From assembly GCA_965198865.1 (NCBI GenBank), contig CBDAQA010000025.1:868001-932000 (forward strand): DNA of 64,000 nt, given 5' to 3'. The position numbers were made by a program, and so were the translations under genes. A model generated the notes under the pieces. That model saw only the letters and a list, made by a program, of their open reading frames with translations, did not search any database and had not been told where the DNA came from. The stretch is from CBDAQA01 sp965198865 (GTDB lineage Bacteria > Planctomycetota > Phycisphaerae > Tepidisphaerales > Tepidisphaeraceae). How positions within the stretch are numbered: the stretch's first letter is position 1; the number at the start of each line of letters is the position of its first letter. Below are positions 15,946 to 24,427 of this stretch, piece by piece.

Positions 15946-17082
15946 TCACGCCGTGGGTACGGGGCGGAAGTAGGCGGCCTCAAGACCGTCGACCAGGCCG
16001 GCGAGGCCGGCCGACAACGACGGGGCAACCGCGGGATCGGCGGCGGCGGCGCGGGCGTCGGCCAGCAGGTCGGCGACCCAGCGGCCGGTCTGGTCGATCG
16101 CGCCGGTGTCGAACAGCTCGCGCCGCAGTTGCTCGGCCTGAGTCACGGCCTGCCCATTGGCCGTGCGGAGCGACTCGACGCGCCGGTCGAAGTCCTCCCG
16201 ACGGTCGGCCGGCAGTGTTGAACGGGCGCGGAGCAGGGTCGGGGTCCGCTTGCCCTGGATCAGGTCGCAGCCGTCGTGGGCGGGCGCGGACAGGTCGGAC
16301 AGGTCGTTCTGCATCTGGTACGCCTGCCCGATCGCGCGGGCGAACCGGGCGAGCACGTCGCGGGCCGGGGCCGCGACGCCGGCGAGCATGGCCCCGCTGA
16401 CCAGGGGTCCCTCGAACGTGTAGGCCGCGGTCTTCCAGTGGTACTCGCGGAGCAGCGTCGCCTCGGACACGGCCGACAGCGGCGCCTCGGCCTGGAGCAC
16501 GTCGATCGCCTGGCCGAACCCGGTCGTGCAGGCGACTCGCGCGAACAGCTGCATCAGCTCGACGCGGACCATGGGCGGCGCGTCCGACTCGGCGACCAGC
16601 CGGAGGGCGGCGCCGAACAGCAGGTCGCCGGCGACGATGGCGAGGTTCCGGCCGAACTGCTCGCCGTCGTGGTCGAGCGACTGCAGCTGGCGGTGCAGGC
16701 TGGGGGCGGCGTGGCGGGTGTCGGCGGCGTCGATCAGGTCGTCGTGGACCAGCAGGAACGCGTGGAACACCTCCCAGGCGCAGGCGACGTCGAGCACGGC
16801 GGCGGGCGGGTCACCGGCCTCGTCGCGCGCGCCGCCGGCGTGGTCGAAGGCCCACAGGCACAGCTGCGGGCGGACGCGCTTGCCGCCGCGGTGGACGAAC
16901 CGGTTGAGCCGGTCGACGAACCCGTCGAGCCCGGCAACCGGCGCGGCGTCGCCGAGCACGCGCGCCAGGCACGTGGCCAAGTGGCGATCGATCCGCTGCA
17001 GATCCCTCGGCGAGACGAGCTTCAAATCAAAGGTCCTTTCGCGCGACCGGCCCCCGCGACGTGCGGGCGTCGCGAGCGTCAC
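15946..17082 (-). CDS. Polyprenyl synthetase, likely geranylgeranyl diphosphate synthase
   Basis: This 378-residue protein has the polyprenyl synthetase motifs 'GGKRVRPQL', the first Asp-rich motif 'HDDLIDAADTRH', 'AGDLLF', 'KTAAYTFEGPL' and 'GQAYQMQNDLSDL'. The second Asp-rich motif reads N-D-L-S-D, so its first Asp is replaced by Asn. The enzyme condenses isopentenyl diphosphate with allylic diphosphates in the cytoplasm. The nearby crtI suggests a product for carotenoid synthesis, so crtE is possible. The start is uncertain: the frame opens with GTG at 17082, and a TTG near 17025 has AAAGGA upstream. Confidence 0.82.
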   Translation of the reverse strand: MTLATPARRGGRSRERTFDLKLVSPRDLQRIDRHLATCLARVLGDAAPVAGLDGFVDRLNRFVHRGGKRVRPQLCLWAFDHAGGARDEAGDPPAAVLDVACAWEVFHAFLLVHDDLIDAADTRHAAPSLHRQLQSLDHDGEQFGRNLAIVAGDLLFGAALRLVAESDAPPMVRVELMQLFARVACTTGFGQAIDVLQAEAPLSAVSEATLLREYHWKTAAYTFEGPLVSGAMLAGVAAPARDVLARFARAIGQAYQMQNDLSDLSAPAHDGCDLIQGKRTPTLLRARSTLPADRREDFDRRVESLRTANGQAVTQAEQLRRELFDTGAIDQTGRWVADLLADARAAAADPAVAPSLSAGLAGLVDGLEAAYFRPVPTA

Positions 17083-17228
17083 TCCTACGCGACGGGAAGC
17101 GTACCGGCATAGAGGGTACGCGGCGAATCGACTTGATTAGATACAAATCGGTTTTGAAACTTAGGGCGGTTTGAAATGCCTTAGGCCAGCGGTGCGGGGC
17201 AGCAGATCCGGCCCCTGACTGCGACGGG

Positions 17229-18353
17229 TCAACGGAATTCGGCAGCGCGGTCGAAGTAGGCCCGGACCAGGTCGCGGTCGCGTGGGGGGACCGTGCCGGC
17301 GGTCACGGCGGCGTCGGCCTTGCGGCGCGCGGCGGGCCAGTCGGGGGAGGTCCACGGCGGGATGACGAGCGACCCTCGGGCTGCGGCGGTCGTGCCCTGC
17401 GACGCGTCGGCGCCCTGAGCTGGCGGTGCCGCGGCGCGCCCGCCGCCGGCCGCGGCGGTGCCGGTGTCGGCATGGGCGACTGCGGCGGGGTCAGGCGGAA
17501 GGTCGGTGACGAGGGGGCGCGGCGTCGACGCCGCGCCGCGGCCGGTGGCGGCGGACGCGGGGTTCGCGTCGGCGTGCCTCGGGGTGGTCGACGCTTCGGC
17601 CGAGGTGGCGGTCTCGTCGGTCGAATGCGGTGAACTGCGGCTGGTGACCTCGTCCTCGCCGGTCCGACGGGGCGACAGGGTGGACGTCGTCGCCACCGCT
17701 GCGGCGGCGGTCGGCGGTTGCGCGTCGGCGACCAACGCGGTGGCGTCGGTCTGATCCGCTGAGTCGGGACCCAGCGGTGTCGCGCGACCATGAAGCCCGA
17801 TCGTGACGAGCGGCAGGGATGCGGCGACGGCGATCGCGATCCACCCGCGGCGGCCGCGGCGAGCGACGCGGACGTCGGACGGGCGAACGGCGCGGCAGCG
17901 GGCGTCGGCGCTCGCGCGGACGGCGGCGGCGAACGGGTCGGGGTCGGTTCCAGTGGCGAGCGCGGAGGCGAGCAGGTCGTCCCAGCCGAAGCGACGGTCG
18001 GACAGCGATGCGGCGGTGGCGAGCGAGGGGCGACGACGCACGACGCGGACGGCGGTGATGATCATCGCGACGGCGAGGAGCGGAACGGTGGCGTCTGGCC
18101 GGCCGAGTCCGATCGCGACCGATGCGGCGATGGCGAAACAGGCTGCGCTGGTGCCACCGACCTCGAAGCCGCGGGCCGCGATCATGCGGCGGCGGAGGGC
18201 ACGGGCAAACCGCAGGTGCCCGAGTGCCCTTTCAGCCGGCGGCGGAGGCCGGCGGAGGGCGGCGGGCGCGGGAGCGGTGCCGATGCGTCGAATGGCCGGC
18301 TGGCTTCCGCCGGCGGCTTGAATGGCTGCGGGGGCTGGGGAGCGGGCGACCAT
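17229..18353 (-). CDS. Hypothetical protein with three membrane segments and a long low-complexity linker
   Basis: The 374-residue product has an Ala/Pro/Arg-rich N-terminus, two hydrophobic helices at about residues 67-103, a short soluble segment containing 'DRRFGWDDLLASALA', and a third helix at about 167-185. A Ser/Thr/Ala-rich linker of about 120 residues follows, and a conserved-looking end 'PWTSPDWPAARRKADAAV...YFDRAAEF'. The C-terminal 'YFDR' tail is common in planctomycete proteins encoded with MoxR/DUF58 clusters, but those partners are not seen here. The true start may be the internal ATG near 18185. It follows a TPR/HEAT gene by 24 nt. I cannot name a function. Confidence 0.55.
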   Translation of the reverse strand: MVARSPAPAAIQAAGGSQPAIRRIGTAPAPAALRRPPPPAERALGHLRFARALRRRMIAARGFEVGGTSAACFAIAASVAIGLGRPDATVPLLAVAMIITAVRVVRRRPSLATAASLSDRRFGWDDLLASALATGTDPDPFAAAVRASADARCRAVRPSDVRVARRGRRGWIAIAVAASLPLVTIGLHGRATPLGPDSADQTDATALVADAQPPTAAAAVATTSTLSPRRTGEDEVTSRSSPHSTDETATSAEASTTPRHADANPASAATGRGAASTPRPLVTDLPPDPAAVAHADTGTAAAGGGRAAAPPAQGADASQGTTAAARGSLVIPPWTSPDWPAARRKADAAVTAGTVPPRDRDLVRAYFDRAAEFR

Positions 18354-18377
18354 CGAGGATCACGGTAACACGGCCGG

Positions 18378-19043
18378 TCAATCGCCGGCGGCGAGGCGCT
18401 GGCGGATCTCGGCGATCGCTTGGCGGACGTCGGACAGGTGGGGGTAAATGTCCAACGCCCTGCGGTAGGCTCGCAGGGCGTGGTCGAGTTGGTCCAGGTG
18501 CAGGTGACAGTGGCCCATGCCGGCCCAGGCGCCGAAGTGGCAGGGCATCAGGCGGACCGCCTCGCGGCAGTCGTCGATCGAGGCGGCGAAATCGTCGGTC
18601 AGGTACAGGGCGATCGCGCGCTGGTTGTAGGCCTCGGCGAAGCCGGGGTCGGCGACGAGGGCGGCGTCGAAGTGCCGGACCGCCCGGGCGAAGTCGCGGT
18701 CGCCCAGGGCGCGGGCCCCCCGGCACAGGTCCCGGTTGGCGGCGGGCGTGGCGCCGAGGCGGAACCAGATGGACCAGAGCGCGTGCTCGGCCATCTGGTG
18801 GACGACGGGGTCGGGATCGGAAAGCTTGGGGCAAAGGCGGTCGACGCACTTGCGGCCGCCGACGAGGCCGAGGCAGAGGGCGGCGACCTTGCGGGCATCG
18901 ACGTCGGATGAGTCGAGCAGGCGGGCGATCTCGTCGCGCGACCACTTGGCCCGGACCAGGTCGGCCAGGCCCGACTGGTCTTTGGCCTGGAGGAACGGTC
19001 GGACGGTGGAGACGAACGCCGAGGGGTCTAGCGTGGGTGCCAT
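18378..19043 (-). CDS. HEAT/TPR repeat protein
   Basis: The 221-residue product from the ATG at 19043 (a GTG ten codons upstream is also open) contains a HEAT-like segment ('DVDARKVAALCLGLVGGRKCVDRLCPKLSDPDPVVHQMAEHALWSIW'). Three TPR units follow at about 95-210 ('FAEAYNQRAIALYLTDDFAASIDDC', 'GAWAGMGHCHLHLDQLDHALRAYRRAL'). Such proteins are scaffolds for protein interactions. There is no signal peptide, so it is cytoplasmic. It is the first gene of a probable two-gene unit with the membrane protein downstream. Confidence 0.72.
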   Translation of the reverse strand: MAPTLDPSAFVSTVRPFLQAKDQSGLADLVRAKWSRDEIARLLDSSDVDARKVAALCLGLVGGRKCVDRLCPKLSDPDPVVHQMAEHALWSIWFRLGATPAANRDLCRGARALGDRDFARAVRHFDAALVADPGFAEAYNQRAIALYLTDDFAASIDDCREAVRLMPCHFGAWAGMGHCHLHLDQLDHALRAYRRALDIYPHLSDVRQAIAEIRQRLAAGD

Positions 19044-19198
19044 CGCGGGTGCCGGTCCGAAAATAGGGGCCACCGTCGCCGGTGGTCTTCGCCAGCATGT
19101 TAGGACGGCCCGGTGCGGAAGTCGCAGCGCGGGGGTGAGGGGATGAGGGGGTGGTGGGGTGCGAGAGTTGAATGTCGTTGGACCGCCCCATCACACGC

Positions 19199-19408
19199 TC
19201 ACGGCGTGAAGTTGAAGCCGGTCCCCTTGGACTCAGTTTGGGCGGCGGGGCTAAAGGGCGGGGCGTAGTAGGAGCGGCGGTCGGCCTCGCTGGCCTTGAG
19301 GGTGCGGGGCTTGTATCCGGTCTCCAACGTCGGCTCGCACCCGGCCGCGGGCAGCACGGTCGGGAGCAGTCCGATAAGCAGGGCGAGGCGGCGCGCGCGG
19401 GACGACAT
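19199..19408 (-). CDS. Small lipoprotein
   Basis: This 69-residue protein has a signal peptide ending in a lipobox 'PAAGC' (Cys24). A short mature part follows, 'EPTLETGYKPRTLKASEADRRSYYAPPFSPAA', a layout I recognise as frequent among small conserved planctomycete lipoproteins. It is divergent from pyrH with about 90 bp between the starts. The role is unknown; the size suggests a structural or regulatory envelope function. Confidence 0.65.
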   Translation of the reverse strand: MSSRARRLALLIGLLPTVLPAAGCEPTLETGYKPRTLKASEADRRSYYAPPFSPAAQTESKGTGFNFTP

Positions 19409-19459
19409 GCGGCATGGTCTACCGCCGGACGGGCCCGGATCGCAAGGGGCGCGGGCAAC

Positions 19460-19488
19460 CTGACAACCGGGGCGGGGGCCGGTATCAT
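19460..19488 (+). promoter_or_regulatory. pyrH promoter, sigma-70 type
   Basis: CTGACA (19460-19465) and TATCAT (19483-19488) are separated by exactly 17 bp. The pyrH ATG is only 9 nt behind the -10 hexamer, so transcription would begin at or within a base or two of the start codon and the message would be leaderless. Confidence 0.65.
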
Positions 19489-19497
19489 CGGCCTTCT

Positions 19498-20247
19498 ATG
19501 ACCTCAACGGCCTCCCCCGACAGTGCCCAGCCGCCCGTGTACAAGCGGGTCCTCCTCAAGATCAGCGGTGAGGGGTTCTGCCCCGAGGGCGGGTTCGGCA
19601 TCGAGTCGTCCGAGCTGGACGCCATCGCCCGGGAACTGGCCGACGTGGCGAAGATGGGCGTGCAGCTGGCGGTGGTGGTGGGCGGTGGAAACTTCATCCG
19701 CGGCAGCACGTTCAGCGAGAGCGGCCACATCCCCCGGGCGACGGCCGACTACATGGGCATGCTGGCGACCGTGCTGAACGCGGTGGCGCTGCAGGAGACC
19801 ATGGAGAAGGTGGGCCAGCCGACGCGGGTGATGTCGGCCATCAACATCCAGAGCGTGGCCGAGCCGTTCATCCGCCGGCGTGCGGTGCGCCACCTGGAGA
19901 AGGGTCGCTGCGTGATCCTGGCCGCGGGCACGGGGAACCCGTTCTTCACGACCGACACCTGCGCCGCGCTGCGGGCATCGGAGATCGGGGCCGACGTGCT
20001 GCTGAAGGCGACCAAGGTCGACGGGATCTACGACAAGGATCCCAAGAAGCACCCGGACGCGAAGATGTACACGGAGCTGGGCTACGAGCAGGCGCTGGCC
20101 GAGAAGCTGGGCGTGATGGACCTGACGGCGTTCGCGCTGGCGTTCGAGCGGAAGCTGCCGCTGGTGCTGTTCAACGTGAAGACGCCGGGGAACATCGCCC
20201 GGGTGGTGCGGGGCGAGCGGGTGGGGACTAAGATCAACCCGAAGTGA
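19498..20247 (+). CDS. pyrH: Uridylate kinase
   Basis: This 249-residue UMP kinase of the amino acid kinase family makes UDP from UMP and ATP in the cytoplasm. Landmarks are 'YKRVLLKISGEGF', 'VVVGGGNFIRGSTF', 'RATADYMGMLATVLNAVALQ', 'GTGNPFFTTDTCAALRASEIGADVLLKATKVDGIYDKDP' and 'LVLFNVKTPGNIARVV'. The start at 19498 is set by the family N-terminus and the promoter just upstream; the longer frame from 19414 would cross that promoter. The order pyrH-frr is the common bacterial arrangement. rpsB and tsf are not in front of it here. Confidence 0.95.
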   Translation: MTSTASPDSAQPPVYKRVLLKISGEGFCPEGGFGIESSELDAIARELADVAKMGVQLAVVVGGGNFIRGSTFSESGHIPRATADYMGMLATVLNAVALQETMEKVGQPTRVMSAINIQSVAEPFIRRRAVRHLEKGRCVILAAGTGNPFFTTDTCAALRASEIGADVLLKATKVDGIYDKDPKKHPDAKMYTELGYEQALAEKLGVMDLTAFALAFERKLPLVLFNVKTPGNIARVVRGERVGTKINPK

Positions 20248-20262
20248 GCGGGGCGGAAGTCC

Positions 20263-20343
20263 GAAGCTCGAAACCTCGAATTTCGAAACGGAAGACGTCG
20301 CCGAGAGCCTACTTCTTAATTCGAGGTTTCGAGATTCGAGCTT
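20263..20343. repeat. Imperfect palindrome in the pyrH-frr gap
   Basis: The left part (20263-20287) and right part (20316-20343) are made of repeated TTCGAG/CTCGAA words and pair over about 20 bp; the right arm has an extra 7-nt word. It is much richer in AT than the genes around it. A comparable element of 'ATCCGAAA' words lies at 36238-36354. Confidence 0.7.
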
Positions 20344-20362
20344 GCGACCGAAGGGAGCCCCC

Positions 20363-20923
20363 GTGCCAATCGATGACATTCTGATGGACTGCGAAGAGGG
20401 GATGGAGAAGTCGGTCGAGCACCTGAAGCACGAGCTGCGGGGCATCCGGACCGGGCGGGCGTCGCCGGCGCTGGTCGAGCACCTGATGGTCGACTACTAC
20501 GGGTCGCCGACGTCGCTGAAGAACATCGCCGCCATCAGCGTGCCCGAGGCGACGCAGCTGCTGATCAAGCCGTTCGAGCAGTCGCAGCTGAAGTTCATCG
20601 AGAAGGCGTTCCAGGAGAGCAAGATCCAGGCGACGCCCCGGAGCGACGGCAAGACGCTGCGGCTGATCCTGCCGGCCATGAGCCAGGACGTGCGCGTCAA
20701 GATGGTGGCGTCCTGCAAGGTCCACGCCGAGCAGGCGAAGGTGAACATCCGCAACGCCCGCCGCGACGCGAACAAGCTGGTCGACACCGAGCAGAAGGGC
20801 GGCATCCTCACCGAGGACGAGGCCGAGAAGGGCAAGGAGTCGATCACCGACCTGACCAAGACGTACGAGGCCAAAGTCGAGGAGATCATCGAGAAGAAGC
20901 GGGCCGAAGTGATGGAGGTGTGA
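20363..20923 (+). CDS. frr: Ribosome recycling factor
   Basis: RRF works with EF-G to split the post-termination ribosome. The 186-residue product matches the usual length. It has 'MEKSVEHLKHELRGIRTGRASPALVEHLMVDYYG', 'ISVPEATQLLIKPF' and the coiled-coil C-terminal 'RRDANKLV'/'KGKESITDLTKTYEAKVEEIIEKKRAEVMEV'. The GTG at 20363 is chosen because AAGGGAG (20351-20357) is well placed before it; the longer frame starts inside the repeat. It is downstream of pyrH with a palindrome in the gap, so cotranscription may be attenuated. Confidence 0.95.
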   Translation: MPIDDILMDCEEGMEKSVEHLKHELRGIRTGRASPALVEHLMVDYYGSPTSLKNIAAISVPEATQLLIKPFEQSQLKFIEKAFQESKIQATPRSDGKTLRLILPAMSQDVRVKMVASCKVHAEQAKVNIRNARRDANKLVDTEQKGGILTEDEAEKGKESITDLTKTYEAKVEEIIEKKRAEVMEV

Positions 20924-21044
20924 CCCGCGCGGCGCCGCAACGGCATGTCGCCGTGCGCCACGGGCGCCTTTGCCCCGACCGCCGGCCCGGTCTCAGATTC
21001 GGTCCGCAGCGCCGCTCAGCCAACCGCAGAACAGGGAGTGCCTG

Positions 21045-22967
21045 ATGACTCGCCGTCCATTCGCCCGTTGGGCCGTCGCGCTGGCCGCCGCCGTGTCGAC
21101 CGGCGCGGCGCCCTCAACCCAGCCGGCGACCGCGCCGATCGTCGTCGCCCGCGAGGCCCGGCCGGCCGTCGCCTCGCCGGCGGTCACGTCGTCCATCCAC
21201 GACCTGGCCGCCAAGATCCGCGGGCTGAACCAGCAGGAGGCCGACCAGGGGAAGCTGCCGCAGGTCGCCTGCTTCGACCTGAGCACGCCGGTCGTCGAGA
21301 AGCCGGCCGACTTCAGCCTGTTCGGCGGCGACCCCGCCGCCCTGACGCTGCGATCGCTGGTCGAGCGCCTGCACCACGCCCGCGACGACAAGCGGGTGCG
21401 GGCCGTGCTGCTGACCCTCAACGCCCCGGGCACCAATCTCGCCCAGAGCCAGGAGCTGCGCGATGCGCTGGTCGAGTGCCGCAGGGCCGGCAAGAGGACG
21501 TTCGTCTACGCCGACGGGTACGACATCGACAGCTACACGATCGCCAGCGGGGCGACCGACGTCTGCCTGCTGCCCGGCGGCGAGCTGATGATGCCGGGCG
21601 TCGCCATCCAGACCCTGTACCTCAAGGGGCTGTTCGACAAGCTGGGCGTCGTGGCCGACTACGTGCAGATCGGGGCCTACAAGGGTGCCGACGAGGAGTA
21701 CACACGCACCGGCCCGAGCAAGGAGTTCACCGGGGAGATCAACAAGCTGATGGACGGCCTGTATGACCAGGTCGTCACCGGCATCGCGGCCAACCGCAAC
21801 CTGTCCGCGACGCAGGTGAAGGCGGCGCTGGACCAGTCGATCCTGACCGCCGCCGACGCCAAGCAGCGCGGGTTCGTCGACCACCTGGTCGACATGGACG
21901 GCCTGCGCCAGCTGATGAAGGACGAGCTGGGCACGACGCTGGACTTCGCGGTCGACTACGACTCGGCCAAGAAGGACGACGTCGACCTGAGCAGCCCGTT
22001 CGCGCTGCTCGCCCTGCTGGCCAAGAAGCCGGCCGTCACGACCAAGCCGGCGGTCGCCCTGGTGTTCGCCGACGGGGTCATCGTCGACGGCGCGGGCGCC
22101 GGCGGCCTGGGGTCGCTGACGGGTGGGGCGACCGTCGGATCCGACGCGATCCGCACCGCCATGCGCGAGGTGGCCCGCGACGACACGGTGAAGGCCGTCG
22201 TGATCCGCATCAACAGCCCCGGCGGCAGCGCGCTGGCCAGCGAGGCGATGTGGCAGGCGGTGCGGCGCGTGGCCAAGGACAAGCCGGTCGTCGTCTCCGT
22301 CGGGAACATGGCCGCCAGCGGCGGGTACTACCTGGCCTGCGCGGGCGACCGCATCTTCGCCGACCCCAGCGCGATCGTCGGCAGCATCGGCGTGGTGGGC
22401 GGGAAGTTCGTCTACAGGGACCTGCTCGACAAGTTCGGCGTCACCACGCAGACCTTCACCCGCGGCGGCAACGCGAACCTGTTCAGCAGCGAGGCGCCGT
22501 TCAGCGACGGGCAACGCCGGATGGTCCGCGACTGGATGACCCAAACCTACGACCAGTTCACGCAGCGCGTGATGACCACCCGGGCCGGGAAGATCAGGAA
22601 CATCGCCGATGTCGCCCAGGGCCGCGTGTTCGTCGCCGGCCAGGCCAAGGACCTGGGCATGGTCGACGAGATCGGCGGCCTCGACGCCGCCCTCACCTAC
22701 GCCGCCGGCCAGGTCGACCTGCCGGCCGATGGATACGACGTGCGGACCGTCCCGGCCCCCAAAACGCTGGCCGACCTGATCACCGGCGACAAGGGCCCGT
22801 CCGCCCTGTCGGCGATCCAACCCAAGGTTGAGCTGTCGCCCGACTCGATCCTGCAGGCCTTCCCCGCCGACCTGCGAGCCATGGTATGCGAGCAGGTGAC
22901 GATCGCGCGGCTGATGCAGGACCACCCGGTCGTGCTGGCCGCCCCGTTCGTCATCCGCGTGAGGTGA
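21045..22967 (+). CDS. sppA: Signal peptide peptidase SppA, long (67K) type
   Basis: The 640-residue product starts at the ATG at 21045 with AGGGAG 6-12 nt upstream, and carries a signal sequence at residues 1-25. The long SppA form has two Clp/crotonase-like halves. The catalytic Lys is in 'QIGAYKGADEEYTR' (K213) in the first half and the Ser in 'GNMAASGGYYLACAG' (S425) in the second. These match the Ser/Lys dyad known for E. coli SppA. 'INSPGGSALASE' and 'SIGVVGGKFVYRDLL' are also present. It degrades leftover signal peptides at the periplasmic face of the membrane. Confidence 0.92.
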   Translation: MTRRPFARWAVALAAAVSTGAAPSTQPATAPIVVAREARPAVASPAVTSSIHDLAAKIRGLNQQEADQGKLPQVACFDLSTPVVEKPADFSLFGGDPAALTLRSLVERLHHARDDKRVRAVLLTLNAPGTNLAQSQELRDALVECRRAGKRTFVYADGYDIDSYTIASGATDVCLLPGGELMMPGVAIQTLYLKGLFDKLGVVADYVQIGAYKGADEEYTRTGPSKEFTGEINKLMDGLYDQVVTGIAANRNLSATQVKAALDQSILTAADAKQRGFVDHLVDMDGLRQLMKDELGTTLDFAVDYDSAKKDDVDLSSPFALLALLAKKPAVTTKPAVALVFADGVIVDGAGAGGLGSLTGGATVGSDAIRTAMREVARDDTVKAVVIRINSPGGSALASEAMWQAVRRVAKDKPVVVSVGNMAASGGYYLACAGDRIFADPSAIVGSIGVVGGKFVYRDLLDKFGVTTQTFTRGGNANLFSSEAPFSDGQRRMVRDWMTQTYDQFTQRVMTTRAGKIRNIADVAQGRVFVAGQAKDLGMVDEIGGLDAALTYAAGQVDLPADGYDVRTVPAPKTLADLITGDKGPSALSAIQPKVELSPDSILQAFPADLRAMVCEQVTIARLMQDHPVVLAAPFVIRVR

Positions 22968-23032
22968 GCGGGCACGAGCTTTGCTCCATATGAACCGACC
23001 GGCGACACCGTCGCCCCAACGGAAAGGCTCAC

Positions 23033-23179
23033 ATGCTCACGCTCGCACTGACGAACTGTCTCGCCCTCGGCACCGGCACCGCGGCCGGCGGTGGCATCAT
23101 CTACATGCTCGGCGGCGGCGGGCTGATCGGCGCGATCGTCATCTTCTTCATCCTGAAGATGATCGGCGGCGGGAAGTAA
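23033..23179 (+). CDS. 48-residue hydrophobic membrane peptide
   Basis: This short frame of 48 codons plus stop was read directly from the sequence. GGAAAGG lies 5-11 nt before the ATG. The product has a Gly-rich centre and one strong membrane helix ('LIGAIVIFFILKMIGGG') with a Lys/Gly tail. It sits between sppA and a clear Rho-independent terminator, so it is the last gene of that unit. Small proteins of this build are common in planctomycetes but uncharacterised. Confidence 0.65.
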   Translation: MLTLALTNCLALGTGTAAGGGIIYMLGGGGLIGAIVIFFILKMIGGGK

Positions 23180-23204
23180 TCGCTCGCCGACGGCAGCCAA
23201 CATC

Positions 23205-23235
23205 AAAGGGAACTCCGCCGCGGAGTTCCCTTTTT
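23205..23235 (+). terminator. Rho-independent terminator after sppA and the small membrane peptide
   Basis: An uninterrupted stem GGGAACTCCG/CGGAGTTCCC with a tight loop is followed at once by TTTTT (23231-23235). AAA precedes the stem, so it could act weakly on the other strand too. Confidence 0.88.
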
Positions 23236-23285
23236 CGTTGGTCGGGGGTCGACGTGATTCGGTTCCGCGGCAGTGGGGTCGCCCC

Positions 23286-23291
23286 TATACT
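23286..23291 (+). promoter_or_regulatory. -10 element of a probable leaderless gene
   Basis: TATACT ends 8 nt before the ATG at 23300. No Shine-Dalgarno site fits in the gap. The -35 region at the right distance (TTCCGC, 23263-23268) is weak. Confidence 0.5.
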
Positions 23292-23299
23292 CGCCGACC

Positions 23300-24223
23300 A
23301 TGTCGGCCGAAAAGTCATTCCTGGTCCAGCGATTCGCCAAGATACCGGTCGGCGCGTACCACGTCGTCGGCTACTCCGTGGCGGGCGAGGAATCGGTCGT
23401 CCAGATCCCCGAGTTGAACGTCTGCTTCGACATCGGACGGGCCCCCTACTTCGCGCTGACCAGCGACATCGTCTGCATCACGCACGCCCACATGGACCAC
23501 CTGGCGGGGCTGGGGTACTACCTCAGCCAGCGCTACTTCCAGGGCATGCAGCCGGGCACGGTGCTGCTGCCGCGCGAGATCGAGCGCGGCGTCGACAACC
23601 TGCTGCGCTGCTGGCGCGACGTGGAGCGCCAGGGCACGCCGTACAAGCTGGTGCCGATGTCGGCCGGGCAGACGTACGAGGTCCGCCGCGACTTCGGCAT
23701 CCGCGCGTACCAGACCCATCACGGGGGGCCGAGCCTGGGGTACGGGTTGATCTCCATCCGCGAGAAGCTCAAGCCGGAACTGCTCGGCATCCCCGGACCC
23801 GAGCTGGTCGCGATGAAGAAGGGCGGCGTCGAGATCCAGTACAAGCTGGAGGTGCCGCTGATCGTCTACCTCGGCGACACGACGCTCGGCCCCGTCTTCG
23901 ACGAGCCCGACGTGCGGGCGGCCGAGGTGCTGATCACCGAGTGCACGTTCTACGACGCCGAGCACAGGCACAAGAGCAAGGCCGGCCGCCACCTGCACCT
24001 GGACCAGTTCGCGCAGGTGGTGCCGAACCTGAACAACCAGCACATCATCGTGACGCACATCACGCGCCGCACCAGCATCCGCCGCGCCCGGCACCTGCTG
24101 CGGAAGAAGGTCGGCGACGAGGCGATGAAGCGGATCCAATTCCTGATGGACTTCGAGGGCAGCGCCGACGCCGGCGACATCGAGGACGCGGGGCCGAACC
24201 CGCCGGGCGAGACGGCGGAGTGA
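23300..24223 (+). CDS. RNase Z-like metallo-beta-lactamase fold hydrolase
   Basis: The 307-residue protein has the metallo-beta-lactamase zinc motif 'THAHMDHLAG' (H62, H64, D66, H67), 'YQTHHGGPSLGYGL', 'IVYLGDTTLGP', 'LITECTFYD', 'KAGRHLHLDQF' and 'IIVTHITRRTSI'. The order and the 'ECTF...H' motif resemble the RNase Z/ElaC group, which cuts the 3' trailer of tRNA precursors. I do not see the full exosite of long RNase Z, so another phosphodiesterase role is possible. The start at 23300 is chosen over an upstream start because the -10 box lies between them. Confidence 0.75.
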   Translation: MSAEKSFLVQRFAKIPVGAYHVVGYSVAGEESVVQIPELNVCFDIGRAPYFALTSDIVCITHAHMDHLAGLGYYLSQRYFQGMQPGTVLLPREIERGVDNLLRCWRDVERQGTPYKLVPMSAGQTYEVRRDFGIRAYQTHHGGPSLGYGLISIREKLKPELLGIPGPELVAMKKGGVEIQYKLEVPLIVYLGDTTLGPVFDEPDVRAAEVLITECTFYDAEHRHKSKAGRHLHLDQFAQVVPNLNNQHIIVTHITRRTSIRRARHLLRKKVGDEAMKRIQFLMDFEGSADAGDIEDAGPNPPGETAE

Positions 24224-24228
24224 AGAAC

Positions 24229-24375
24229 CACCACGGATGCACAGGGACACGGAGACAAGGCGGCCACGAATGAACGCGAATGGGAGGGAGGTCGCTGGCG
24301 AAGGCTCCGGCCCATTCTGATGCGTGCCATTCGTGGCCGTCTTCAGCTTTCCCGCTCCTCCGTGCCTCCGTGGTG
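24229..24375. repeat. Long imperfect palindrome with 'CACCACGGATGCACAGG' ends
   Basis: The outer arms (24229-24254 and 24355-24375) pair over about 20 bp. An inner pair, GGCCACGAATG (24262-24272) against CATTCGTGGCC (24328-24338), is perfect over 11 bp. The sequence fills the gap between two plus-strand genes, and its base composition differs from the coding DNA beside it. Confidence 0.75.
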
Positions 24376-24427
24376 TACCGCTTGCCGTCGGTTGCGTGCG
24401 ACCGGCGACGCGACGACAATTCCCTCC

